This document shows, in pieces, positions 1 to 9,700 of a stretch of DNA of 64,000 nt. The position numbers were made by a program, and so were the translations under genes. The notes under the pieces are model-generated. The model worked only from the letters and a program-made list of their open reading frames with translations. It made no database searches and was not told where the DNA came from. How positions within the stretch are numbered: position 1 is the stretch's first letter; each line of letters begins with the position of its first letter. Source of the DNA: Aquipseudomonas guryensis (GTDB lineage Bacteria; Pseudomonadota; Gammaproteobacteria; Pseudomonadales; Pseudomonadaceae); assembly GCF_014164785.1 (NCBI RefSeq), contig NZ_JACJFN010000004.1, positions 310,001 to 374,000 of the forward strand, given 5' to 3'.

Positions 1-107
1 CTTTCCCCCTCGCTCAGACGGGCGCGGTCGACCGTGGCGGTCAGGCTGGCGGCGCTGGCCTGCAGGGCGAAGAGGCTGAGAAAGAGGACGCAAAGCAGGC
101 GGCTCAT
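1..107 (-). CDS. BatD-like protein, N-terminal fragment (cut by window edge)
   Basis: Only the first 35 or so codons are inside the window. They encode a signal peptide (MSRLLCVLFLSLFALQASA) followed by SLTATVDRARLSEGE, which is how BatD proteins usually begin after export (family knowledge). The ATG overlaps the stop of the preceding VWA-TPR gene in an ATGA, so the two are translationally coupled. BatD proteins are large membrane-anchored periplasmic partners of the BatA/BatB VWA proteins. Identity as BatD rests on this short N-terminus plus its place at the end of the MoxR-DUF58-VWA operon. Confidence 0.75.
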   Translation of the reverse strand, partial: MSRLLCVLFLSLFALQASAASLTATVDRARLSEGE

Positions 108-1888
108 CGAGACTGTTCCTGACGCTGTTGCTGTTCATAGAGAAATTTACGCCGCAGCAGCTCGCCGGGTTCGTCCGGGATCTGCCGCAGCCATTGTTCC
201 AGGGCATCGCGCTGCTCGTCGCCGAGGGCCTGCCCGCTGCCGGCCTGGGCTTCGTCTGTGTCGCTGTCCTGCGCGGCCTGGGTCTGGTTTTCGCTGTTGC
301 CTGCGTCGGGTTTTTGCGCCGGGCTGTCACTCTGTTGCTCGCCGGGCTTGGCCGGGTTTTCGGCAGCCGGCTGCTCGGCAGCGTCTTCTCCGTCGGGCTG
401 CGACTGTGGCTCCCCGGAGGAGGGTTGCTGCTGGCCAGGGCTGCCCGACTGCGGCTGTTCGCTGCCTGGCTCCTGTGGTTCACCTTCTTGCCCGGATTGC
501 TGCTGTTGTTGCTGTTGCTGTTTTTGCTGCAGCAGCAGTTGCTCGACCAAGGTCTTGTTCTGCTGCGCGGCATGCAGGTCCGGCTGTTGCTCCAGGGCCT
601 GCTCATAGGCGTCCAGGGCTGCTTCCAGTTCGTTGCTCTTGGCCAGGGCATTGCCACGGTTGTAGTGGGCGCTGGCGCTGTCGCTCTGGGCGAAGCGTTC
701 GGCGGCGGCGGGGTAGTCACCGGCGCGATAGAGGGCTTCGCCCTGCCACTGCGGATCGGCAAAACGCTCGGCGGCTTCCTTGGGTTTGTCCGCTTGCAGC
801 AGGCGCTGGCCTTGCTGGTCCGGGCGCAACCACAGGTCGCGGAATTCGAAGGCGTAGCTGGGCTGTGGCAGGGCCAGCAGCAGCGGCAGGCAGAACAGCC
901 AGCCACGGCGCCCGGCGCAGGCGGCCAGCAGCAATAGGGGTAGCAACAGCCAGTGGCCCTGATCGGCCCAGGTGGTCAGCTGGGTCGGTTCGCCGTCTTC
1001 GCGCAGGCTCTGCGGGCCGTCGAACAGGCCGAGGCCGCGCAGGTCGCGGTCATCCAGGCTGGCCTGGCGATACTGGCCGCCCAGTTCGCTGGCGAAGCGC
1101 TTGAGGCCGGCGGCATCCAGACGCGGCAGCAGGATCGCGCCCTGGGCATCCTTGAGGAAGCTGCCGTCCTCGCCAAGGATTGGCGCGCCCTGGGTGGTGC
1201 CGATGCCGAGGATGCGCAGTTGTTCGCCGCGCTTGCCCAGCACGCGCTGGATACCGCTGCGCTCGTCCTGGCTCAGTTCACTGGTGATCAGCAGCAGGCG
1301 GCCACGGCCCTGGGCGCCCTGTTCGAGCAGGTTGATGGCCTTGCTCATGGCCACGTCGGCGCGCCGCCCTGGCTCCGGCATGATCGACGGCTTGAGCGCA
1401 TCCAGCAGGTTGCTAGCGGTGGCCAGGTCATCGGACAGTGGCACCAGGGTATGCGCGCTGCCGGCGTATACCAGGATCGCGGTCTGCGCATCCTGGCGCG
1501 CGTGCAGCAGGTCGAGCAGCTTGCGCTTGGCCTGGCTCAGGCGGTCTGGCGCGGCATCGCCGGCGAGCATCGCCGGGGTCAGTTCGAGCATCACCACCAA
1601 CGGGTCGGCGCGCTTCTGGCTGGCCTGCTCCATGCGCTGCCAGCTGGGGCCGAGCAGGGCCAGGATGGCCAGCAGCCAGCCCAGGCCGAGTGCGATCCAC
1701 GGCAGACGGTTCTGTTGGGTGCGCCCGCCGGTGAGCAGGGCGCTCTGGAACAGCGTCGGCAGCAGCAGTTGCCAGCGCCCGCTGCGCCGCTCGCGGTGCC
1801 ACAGGTGCCAGAGCAACCAGGCGCACAGGGGCAGCAGAAGCAGGCTCCAGGGGCGCAGCCAGTGTGGCCAGAGGGCGGCGAAATCCAT
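104..1888 (-). CDS. VWA domain-TPR fusion membrane protein (BatB/BatC type)
   Basis: A 594-residue inner-membrane protein. Two membrane segments (about residues 14-30 and 62-81) precede a von Willebrand A domain (about 95-290), a hydrophobic stretch (312-345), TPR-like helices (355-450) and a glutamine-rich, acidic, low-complexity tail that starts with a run of Q at about 454. I start it at MDFAALWP because its ATG overlaps the stop of the upstream VWA gene (TGATG); the open frame runs 17 codons further upstream, inside that gene. The usual MIDAS Asp-x-Ser-x-Ser is degenerate here (LELTPAM), so metal binding may be lost. BatB-BatC fusions are known in pseudomonads. The family is linked to envelope stress tolerance and MoxR chaperone-like action, but the precise function is not settled. 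Confidence 0.85.
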   Translation of the reverse strand: MDFAALWPHWLRPWSLLLLPLCAWLLWHLWHRERRSGRWQLLLPTLFQSALLTGGRTQQNRLPWIALGLGWLLAILALLGPSWQRMEQASQKRADPLVVMLELTPAMLAGDAAPDRLSQAKRKLLDLLHARQDAQTAILVYAGSAHTLVPLSDDLATASNLLDALKPSIMPEPGRRADVAMSKAINLLEQGAQGRGRLLLITSELSQDERSGIQRVLGKRGEQLRILGIGTTQGAPILGEDGSFLKDAQGAILLPRLDAAGLKRFASELGGQYRQASLDDRDLRGLGLFDGPQSLREDGEPTQLTTWADQGHWLLLPLLLLAACAGRRGWLFCLPLLLALPQPSYAFEFRDLWLRPDQQGQRLLQADKPKEAAERFADPQWQGEALYRAGDYPAAAERFAQSDSASAHYNRGNALAKSNELEAALDAYEQALEQQPDLHAAQQNKTLVEQLLLQQKQQQQQQQQSGQEGEPQEPGSEQPQSGSPGQQQPSSGEPQSQPDGEDAAEQPAAENPAKPGEQQSDSPAQKPDAGNSENQTQAAQDSDTDEAQAGSGQALGDEQRDALEQWLRQIPDEPGELLRRKFLYEQQQRQEQSR

Positions 1889-2907
1889 CAGCTGTTTCTC
1901 CGCAGGCGCTGGCTGAGGGTCTGCAGGCTGTGCGGCCACAGTTCATGGGCAACCAGTAGCAGGCTGAGCAGCAGCGCCACGCCGAGTGGCCAGCCATACA
2001 GCGCCAGGGCAGGGCGCGCGCGGGTCGGCAGCTGAGCGGCCGGCTCCAGGTGATCGAGGGCGGCTTCGATATCCTGCAATTCCTCACTGGTGCGCGCACG
2101 GAAGTAGCTGCCACCGGTCTGTTCGGCGATATCGATCAGGGTCGCTTCGTCCAGGTCGATGCCGGGGCTGAGGCCGAGCATGCCCATGATCCCGCTCTGC
2201 TGCGGATCGGCGCCGATGCCGATGGTGTAGATCTTCACCTGTTCCTCGGCGGCCAGGCGCGCGGCGGTGCGCGGATCGATCTCGCCGCCGTTGTTGGCGC
2301 CGTCGGTGATCAGCACCAGTACGCGACTGTCGGCCGGGCGCTGGCGCAGGCGTTTGACCGCCAGGCCGATGGCGTCGCCGATAGCGGTCTGCGGGCCGGC
2401 GATATTGATCAGCGCCTCATCCAGCCAGACTCGCACGGTGTGGCGGTCGAAGGTCAGTGGCGATTGCAGATAGGCGCGGCTGCCGAACAGGATCAGGCCG
2501 ACGCGATCGCCCTGGCGATCCTCGATGAAGTCGCCGAACAGCTGCTTGACCAGCTCCAGGCGCGAGACTTCCTCGCCGTCCCACTGCATGTCGCGTTGTT
2601 CCATGGAGCCGGAAACGTCCACCGCCAGCAGCAGGTCGCGGCCGCTGGCCGGCAAGGGCAGCGGCTCGCCGACCCATTCCGGACGCGCCGTGGCGAGCAG
2701 CAGCAACAGCCAGAGCAGGGCGAACGGCGCCTGCTGGCGCCAGGCCGGCAGGCTGGCACGGGCGCGGCGGCCGCTAAGGCCTTCCAGCTCGCTGAGGAAG
2801 CTGATCTTCAACGCCGCTTCGCCGCTGTCCGCCACCGGCAGCAGCAGGCGCAGCAGCCAGGGCAGCGGGGCGAGGAGAAAGGCCCAGGGCCAGGCGAACT
2901 CAAACAT
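1888..2907 (-). CDS. VWA domain membrane protein (BatA type)
   Basis: A 339-residue protein with two N-terminal membrane segments, a VWA domain with an intact MIDAS motif (LLAVDVSGSM, DxSxS) and a C-terminal membrane helix (LALYGWPLGVALLLSLLLVA), the BatA layout. The open frame extends 18 codons further upstream, but MFEFAWPWAF is the family-typical start and overlaps the DUF4381 gene by only 8 bases. It sits between the DUF4381 gene and the VWA-TPR fusion, overlapping the latter by one base. The intact MIDAS contrasts with the degraded one in its neighbour, so this is the more likely metal-dependent ligand binder of the pair (inference). Confidence 0.88.
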   Translation of the reverse strand: MFEFAWPWAFLLAPLPWLLRLLLPVADSGEAALKISFLSELEGLSGRRARASLPAWRQQAPFALLWLLLLLATARPEWVGEPLPLPASGRDLLLAVDVSGSMEQRDMQWDGEEVSRLELVKQLFGDFIEDRQGDRVGLILFGSRAYLQSPLTFDRHTVRVWLDEALINIAGPQTAIGDAIGLAVKRLRQRPADSRVLVLITDGANNGGEIDPRTAARLAAEEQVKIYTIGIGADPQQSGIMGMLGLSPGIDLDEATLIDIAEQTGGSYFRARTSEELQDIEAALDHLEPAAQLPTRARPALALYGWPLGVALLLSLLLVAHELWPHSLQTLSQRLRRNS

Positions 2908-3390
2908 GCTTGCGAATCCAGGTGTCGACGGCCTGGCTGAGGCCGGCGATGGCCTTGTCATCCAGGGTGCAGCCGGCGCGGTAGCCGCCTTCCACCAGCA
3001 CCATGTAGCGGGTCAGCCCGGCGGCCGGGCAGCGGCTGTCGAGGAAGGCCAGCCAGGCGCGACCGCTCAGGGTATGGCTGTGATCCTGCGGGTAGTGGGC
3101 GCGGCACAGGCGCTTGAGCAGGGCATTCAATTGCTGCAGCCAGGGGCCGGCCGGCACGCCGTCGTAGGGTTTGCTCAGGCGCTCCAGCTCGGCCAGGGCG
3201 GCCAGGCGCAGCGGGTCGAGCTGTATTTCGGTCTGTTTCGCTTGTTTCTTCTTGGGCAGGTAGCGGCGCAGGTACCACAGGCCCCAGAGCAACAGCGGCA
3301 GCAACACGGCGAGCAGCCACCAGCCAGGCGCTGGTGGCCACCAGGCCACGGGCGGCGGGGCGATGGTCGGTTGCAGCTGGTCGAGCGGGT

Positions 3391-3394
<4 letters not shown>
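2900..3394 (-). CDS. DUF4381 membrane protein
   Basis: A 164-residue protein beginning MNPLDQLQPTIAPPPVAWWPPAPGWWLL, which is characteristic of DUF4381. One membrane helix follows (WLLAVLLPLLLWGLWYL), then a lysine-rich cytoplasmic segment (KKKQAKQ) and a helical domain. The start codon is GTG and overlaps the stop of the DUF58 gene in GTGA. DUF4381 genes are regularly found between DUF58 and VWA genes in MoxR operons of gammaproteobacteria. No biochemical role is established; a scaffold in the MoxR/Bat membrane complex is the natural inference. Confidence 0.85.
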
Positions 3395-4335
<941 letters not shown>

Positions 4336-4362
4336 GGCGCTCAGAGTCTCAGAGGGCATGCT

Positions 4363-4467
4363 CCCTCTCCCGTTCTCTTCTTATCAAGAGTTGGGAGAGG
4401 GCTGGGGAGAGGGCGTTGTGGCCAATTGCCCTCTCCCCCGGCCCCTCTCCCGCAAGCGGGAGAGGGG
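4363..4467. repeat. block of three consecutive hairpin repeats between moxR and the DUF58 gene
   Basis: Three inverted repeats built on CCCTCTCCC/GGGAGAGGG lie end to end. Arms are 4363-4371 with 4393-4401, 4404-4414 with 4428-4438, and 4442-4453 with 4456-4467; the last is a 12-base perfect arm with a two-base loop. This is an extragenic palindromic repeat cluster of the kind scattered through Pseudomonas genomes. It lies in the operon immediately after moxR, where it could terminate part of the transcription or protect the upstream mRNA end. Confidence 0.8.
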
Positions 4468-4491
4468 AGAAAAGAATCGAGGCACGCTGCA

Positions 4492-5451
<960 letters not shown>

Positions 5452-5593
5452 CGAAAATCTTCCTGGAAAGGGACTGACGGGTAGCCGAACACACCCGATC
5501 GGGGTGGTAACTCTACTGCATTGCGCGGCGATCTGGCATAGCCGCGGTGGTGCAGTGCCGGCCAGTTCCGTTTTCGCGTGGAAAGGGCGCGGC

Positions 5594-6451
5594 TCAAGCA
5601 GACCGCGACATCTCGACTAAGTTCTCTGGCGTTGCCTGGGTGCTGTGCGGCAAGGCGCTGATGCAGCGCAGCGTGCTGTTGGCGCGCGCCGGTCCACGGA
5701 TATCCGGCGCGCCGAACAGGCGCACGCTGAGGTAATAGGCAAACGCCAGCGGCCAAGCCATGCCGGCCTCGCGCAGCATTCGCCAGAACAGCAGGTCGGC
5801 CTCGTGCTTGGCCAGCGGGGCGACGTTGAGGTACTGGTACAGCGCGTCATGCACCAGGCTGGCGGGGTGAGCCAGCGGCCAGAACACCTGGCTTTCCTGC
5901 ACCTGGCCCTGCTGCAGGCGCTGGACGCGGTGGAGCTTTTCCCACCAGTCGGGAATGCCGAGGATGGCCACCCAGTAGAACGGCACCTTGGGCGTGCAGC
6001 CATCCCAGGCGTAGGTGCTGGTGCAGCTAAAGTCGTAGCGCACTTCGCCGTGCTCCAGGTCGACCCGCGAAGGGCCGGGATTGACGATCAGCAGGCCGTC
6101 GTGGATCACCAGCCATTCGCTGTAGAAGAAGCGCCCGGCCAGCCATGGCTCATGGCGCAGCAGGGGATAGTCGATGTAGTTGAGCCAGGGGCCGGCATGA
6201 TCACGGCAGTGGAATCCCCACTTGGCCACCCCGGCCTGGCGCGCGGCTTCGGCGCGGCGCAGGCGTTCGCTGCGACCGATCCAGCGCGGCAGCAAGACGC
6301 CCAGGTAGACCAGCACGCCACAGGCCAGCAGCAGGGGTATCAGCTGTGGCGCCAGCCACCAGGCCAGTGCCAGCAGCAACAGGCCGATGGCGCTGACCAG
6401 CAGGTTGCCGAAGTTGCGTACGAGGGAGCGCGTGAGGGGACGGTACTGCAT
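5594..6451 (-). CDS. membrane-anchored DUF1353 family protein
   Basis: A 285-residue protein. Two adjacent hydrophobic segments (about residues 12-50) form a membrane hairpin, followed by a basic stretch (RWIGRSERLRRAEAARQ) and a soluble domain that ends with the DUF1353-like pattern VPFYWVAILGIPDWW then HPASLVHDALYQYL. DUF1353 proteins are mostly small soluble phage or genomic-island proteins of unknown function; here the domain is fused to a membrane anchor and a longer N-terminal region. The start MQYRPLTRSL is preferred over one 11 codons upstream. It runs in the same direction as moxR but 142 bases away. Family assignment is by motif recognition only. Confidence 0.65.
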   Translation of the reverse strand: MQYRPLTRSLVRNFGNLLVSAIGLLLLALAWWLAPQLIPLLLACGVLVYLGVLLPRWIGRSERLRRAEAARQAGVAKWGFHCRDHAGPWLNYIDYPLLRHEPWLAGRFFYSEWLVIHDGLLIVNPGPSRVDLEHGEVRYDFSCTSTYAWDGCTPKVPFYWVAILGIPDWWEKLHRVQRLQQGQVQESQVFWPLAHPASLVHDALYQYLNVAPLAKHEADLLFWRMLREAGMAWPLAFAYYLSVRLFGAPDIRGPARANSTLRCISALPHSTQATPENLVEMSRSA

Positions 6452-6791
6452 GGTTTCCCTACCAGACTGCGAGGAAGCCGGCACCTTAGCAGCTCAGTTG
6501 TGACGCGTGTAGGCGTGCGCTGTGCTGGTTCAGCTGATTAGTCAAAAGCTTCGCGAGCAGAGCTCGCTCCTGCAAAGGCCGGCCAGGCCTGCATGGCGAT
6601 GAACGAATATGTCGCAGGGCTGCAAGCGTGCTTTCACACGCACTCGCTAAGCTTGCCGTGACCTATTGGTCGTCGTGCGTACTGCCGAGTTTCCATCATG
6701 GCCTAGACTTGCCTGGAGCCGGCGGTGCAGCTTTCCTGCCTGGAAGCACGCGCGGCGCCTCCACGAATAACAAGTCCAGCGGAGCATCACC
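6452..6791. other. intergenic region between the DUF1353 gene and gdhB
   Basis: About 340 bases separate the divergent starts of the DUF1353 gene and gdhB. It contains the REP element at 6549-6575 and must hold promoters in both directions. I could not identify a convincing -10/-35 pair, and I see no additional open frame with a ribosome-binding site. Confidence 0.5.
6549..6575. repeat. Pseudomonas REP element
   Basis: CTTCGCGAGCAGAGCTCG and its flank form the palindrome GCGAGC (6553-6558) / GCTCGC (6562-6567), followed by TCCTGCA. This matches the layout of the well-known Pseudomonas REP sequence (TTCGCGGGC...GCCCGCTCCTACA) with an A/T change in the stem. It is a single copy between two divergent genes. 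Confidence 0.75.
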
Positions 6792-9700
6792 ATGGCGTTT
6801 TTCACTGCGGCCAGCAAAGCCGACTTCCAGCACCAACTGCAAGCGGCCCTGGCCCAGCACGTCAGCGATCAGGCGTTGCCACAAGTGGCGCTGTTCGCCG
6901 AGCAATTCTTCGGCATCGTCGCCCTCGACGAACTGACTCAACGCCGCCTCGGCGACCTGGCCGGCTGCACCTTGTCGTCCTGGCGCCTGCTCGAGCGCTT
7001 CGACGCCGCCAAGCCGCTGGTGCGGGTGTACAACCCGGACTACGAGAAGCACGGCTGGCAGTCCACCCACACTGCGGTGGAAGTGCTGCACGTCGATCTG
7101 CCCTTTCTGGTCGACTCGGTGCGCATGGAGCTGAACCGCCGCGGCTATAGCATTCATACCCTGCAGAACAGCGTGTTCAGCGTGCGTCGTGAGAAGAACG
7201 GCGGGCTGCAGGAAATCCTGGCCAAGGGCAGCAGCGGCAAGGGCGTGCAGCAAGAAGCGCTGATGTACCTGGAGATCGACCGCTGCGCCAACGTCGGCGA
7301 GCTGCGCACTCTGGAAAAGGCCCTGCAGGAAGTGCTGGAAGAAGTGCGCCTGGCCGTGGCCGACTTCCAGCCGATGAAGGCCCGCGCCGAAGAACTGCTG
7401 GCCTGGCTGGACAAGGCCAAGCTCAAGGTCGACGGTGCCGAGCTGGCCGAGATCAAGGTATTCCTCGGCTGGCTGCTGGATAACCACTTCACCTTCCTCG
7501 GCTACGAGGAATTCACCGTGGCCGAAGAGAAGGATGGCGGCCATCTGGTGTATGACGAGAAGTCCCTGCTCGGTCTGTCCCGCGGCCTGCGCAAGGGCCT
7601 GAAAAAGGACGAGCTGCATATCGAGAAGGAGGCCGTGGACTTCCTCCGTGAGCCGCGTCTGCTGTCCTTCGCCAAGGCGGCTACGCCGAGCCGCGTGCAT
7701 CGCCCGGCTTATCCGGACTTCGTTTCGATCCGCGAGCTGGACGCCAAGGGCAAGGTGATCAAGGAATGCCGCTTCATGGGCCTGTACACCTCCTCGGTGT
7801 ATGCCGAGAGCGTCAGCCGCATCCCCTATATCCGCCGCAAAGTGGCGGAAATCGCCGAGCGTTCCGGCTTCGACCGCAAGGCGCACCTGGGCAAGGAGCT
7901 GGAGCAGGTGCTGGAAGTGCTGCCGCGCGACGACCTGTTCCAGACCCCGGTTGATGAGCTGTTCAACACCGCCATCGCCATCGTGCAGATCCAGGAACGC
8001 AACAAGCTGCGCCTGTTCATCCGCCGCGACCCCTACGGTCGTTTCGCCTACTGCCTGGCCTATGTGCCGCGCGACGTGTACTCCACCGAGACGCGGGTGA
8101 AGATCCAGCAGATCCTCATGGAGCGCCTGGGCGCCAGTGACTGCGAGTTCTGGACCTACTTCTCCGAGTCGGTGCTGGCGCGGGTGCAGTTCATCCTCAA
8201 GGTCGACCCGAAGAACCGTGTGCAGATCGACCCGGTACGCCTGGAGAAAGAAGTCATCCAGGCCTGCCGTTCGTGGAAGGACGACTACGCCAGCCTGGTC
8301 GTGGAAAGCTTCGGCGAGGCCCAGGGCACCCAGGTGCTGGCCGATTTCCCGAAAGGCTTCCCGGCGGGTTACTGCGAGCGCTTCGCCCCGCATTCGGCGG
8401 TGGTCGACATGCAGCACCTGCTCAGCCTCTCCGAAGAGCGCCCGCTGGTGATGAGCTTCTACCAGCCGCTGGCCCAGGGTGAGCAGGAGCTGCACTGCAA
8501 GCTGTACCACGCCGACACGCCGCTGCCGCTGTCCGACGTCTTGCCGATCCTGGAAAACCTTGGCCTGCGCGTGCTTGGCGAGTTCCCCTACAAGCTGCGC
8601 CGTGCCGATGGCCGCGAGTTCTGGATTCACGACTTCGCCTTCACCAGTGCCGAGGGCACGGCGGTCGACATCCAGCAGCTCAATGACACCCTGCAGGACG
8701 CCTTTGTGCAGATCGTCGGCGGCGCGGCCGAGAACGACGGCTTCAACCGTCTGGTGCTGACCGCCTCCATGCCCTGGCGCGATGTGGCGCTGCTGCGCGC
8801 CTATGCGCGCTACCTCAAACAGATCCGCCTAGGCTTCGACCTGAGCTATATCGCCGCCACCCTGGTCAACCACGCCGATATCGCCAAGGAGCTGGTGCGC
8901 CTGTTCAAGACGCGCTTCTACCTGGCGCGCAAACTGGTCGGCGAAGACCTCGAAGACAAGCAGCAGAAACTGGAGCAGGCGATCCTCGCTGCCCTGGACA
9001 ATGTCGCGGTGCTCAACGAGGACCGCATCCTGCGGCGCTACCTGGACCTGATCAAGGCCACCCTGCGCACCAACTTCTATCAGCCGGATGCCGATGGGCA
9101 GCCCAAGCATTACTTCAGCTTCAAGCTCAGCCCGCGGCTGATCCCGGACATCCCGCGGCCGGTGCCGAAGTTCGAGATCTTCGTCTACTGCCCGCGTGTC
9201 GAGGGCGTGCACCTGCGCTTCGGCGACGTGGCCCGTGGCGGCCTGCGCTGGTCCGATCGCGAGGAAGATTTCCGTACCGAAGTGCTGGGCCTGGTCAAGG
9301 CGCAGCAGGTGAAGAACGCGGTGATCGTGCCGATGGGCGCCAAGGGTGGTTTCATCCCGCGCAAGATGCCGGTGGGCGCCAACCGCGACGAGGTCTTGGC
9401 CGAGGGCATCGCCTGCTACCGCATCTTCATCAGCGGCCTGCTCGACATCACCGACAACCTCAAGGACGGCGCCGTGGTGCCGCCGCAGAACGTGGTGCGC
9501 CACGATAACGACGACCCCTACCTGGTGGTGGCAGCGGACAAGGGCACCGCGACCTTCTCCGACATCGCCAACGGCATCGCCCTCGACTACGGCTTCTGGC
9601 TGGGCGACGCCTTCGCCTCCGGCGGCTCGGCCGGTTACGACCACAAGGGCATGGGCATCACCGCCAAGGGCGGCTGGGTCTCGGTGCAGCGCCACTTCCG

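Noticed and set aside
496..545. CTG/TTG-rich tandem repeat that could be a microsatellite
   Set aside because: It is explained by the glutamine run in the VWA-TPR protein; mentioned there and not listed as a separate repeat.
6696..8630. Open frame of 644 codons on the minus strand
   Set aside because: Antisense to the 5' part of gdhB and its promoter region; no recognisable domain.
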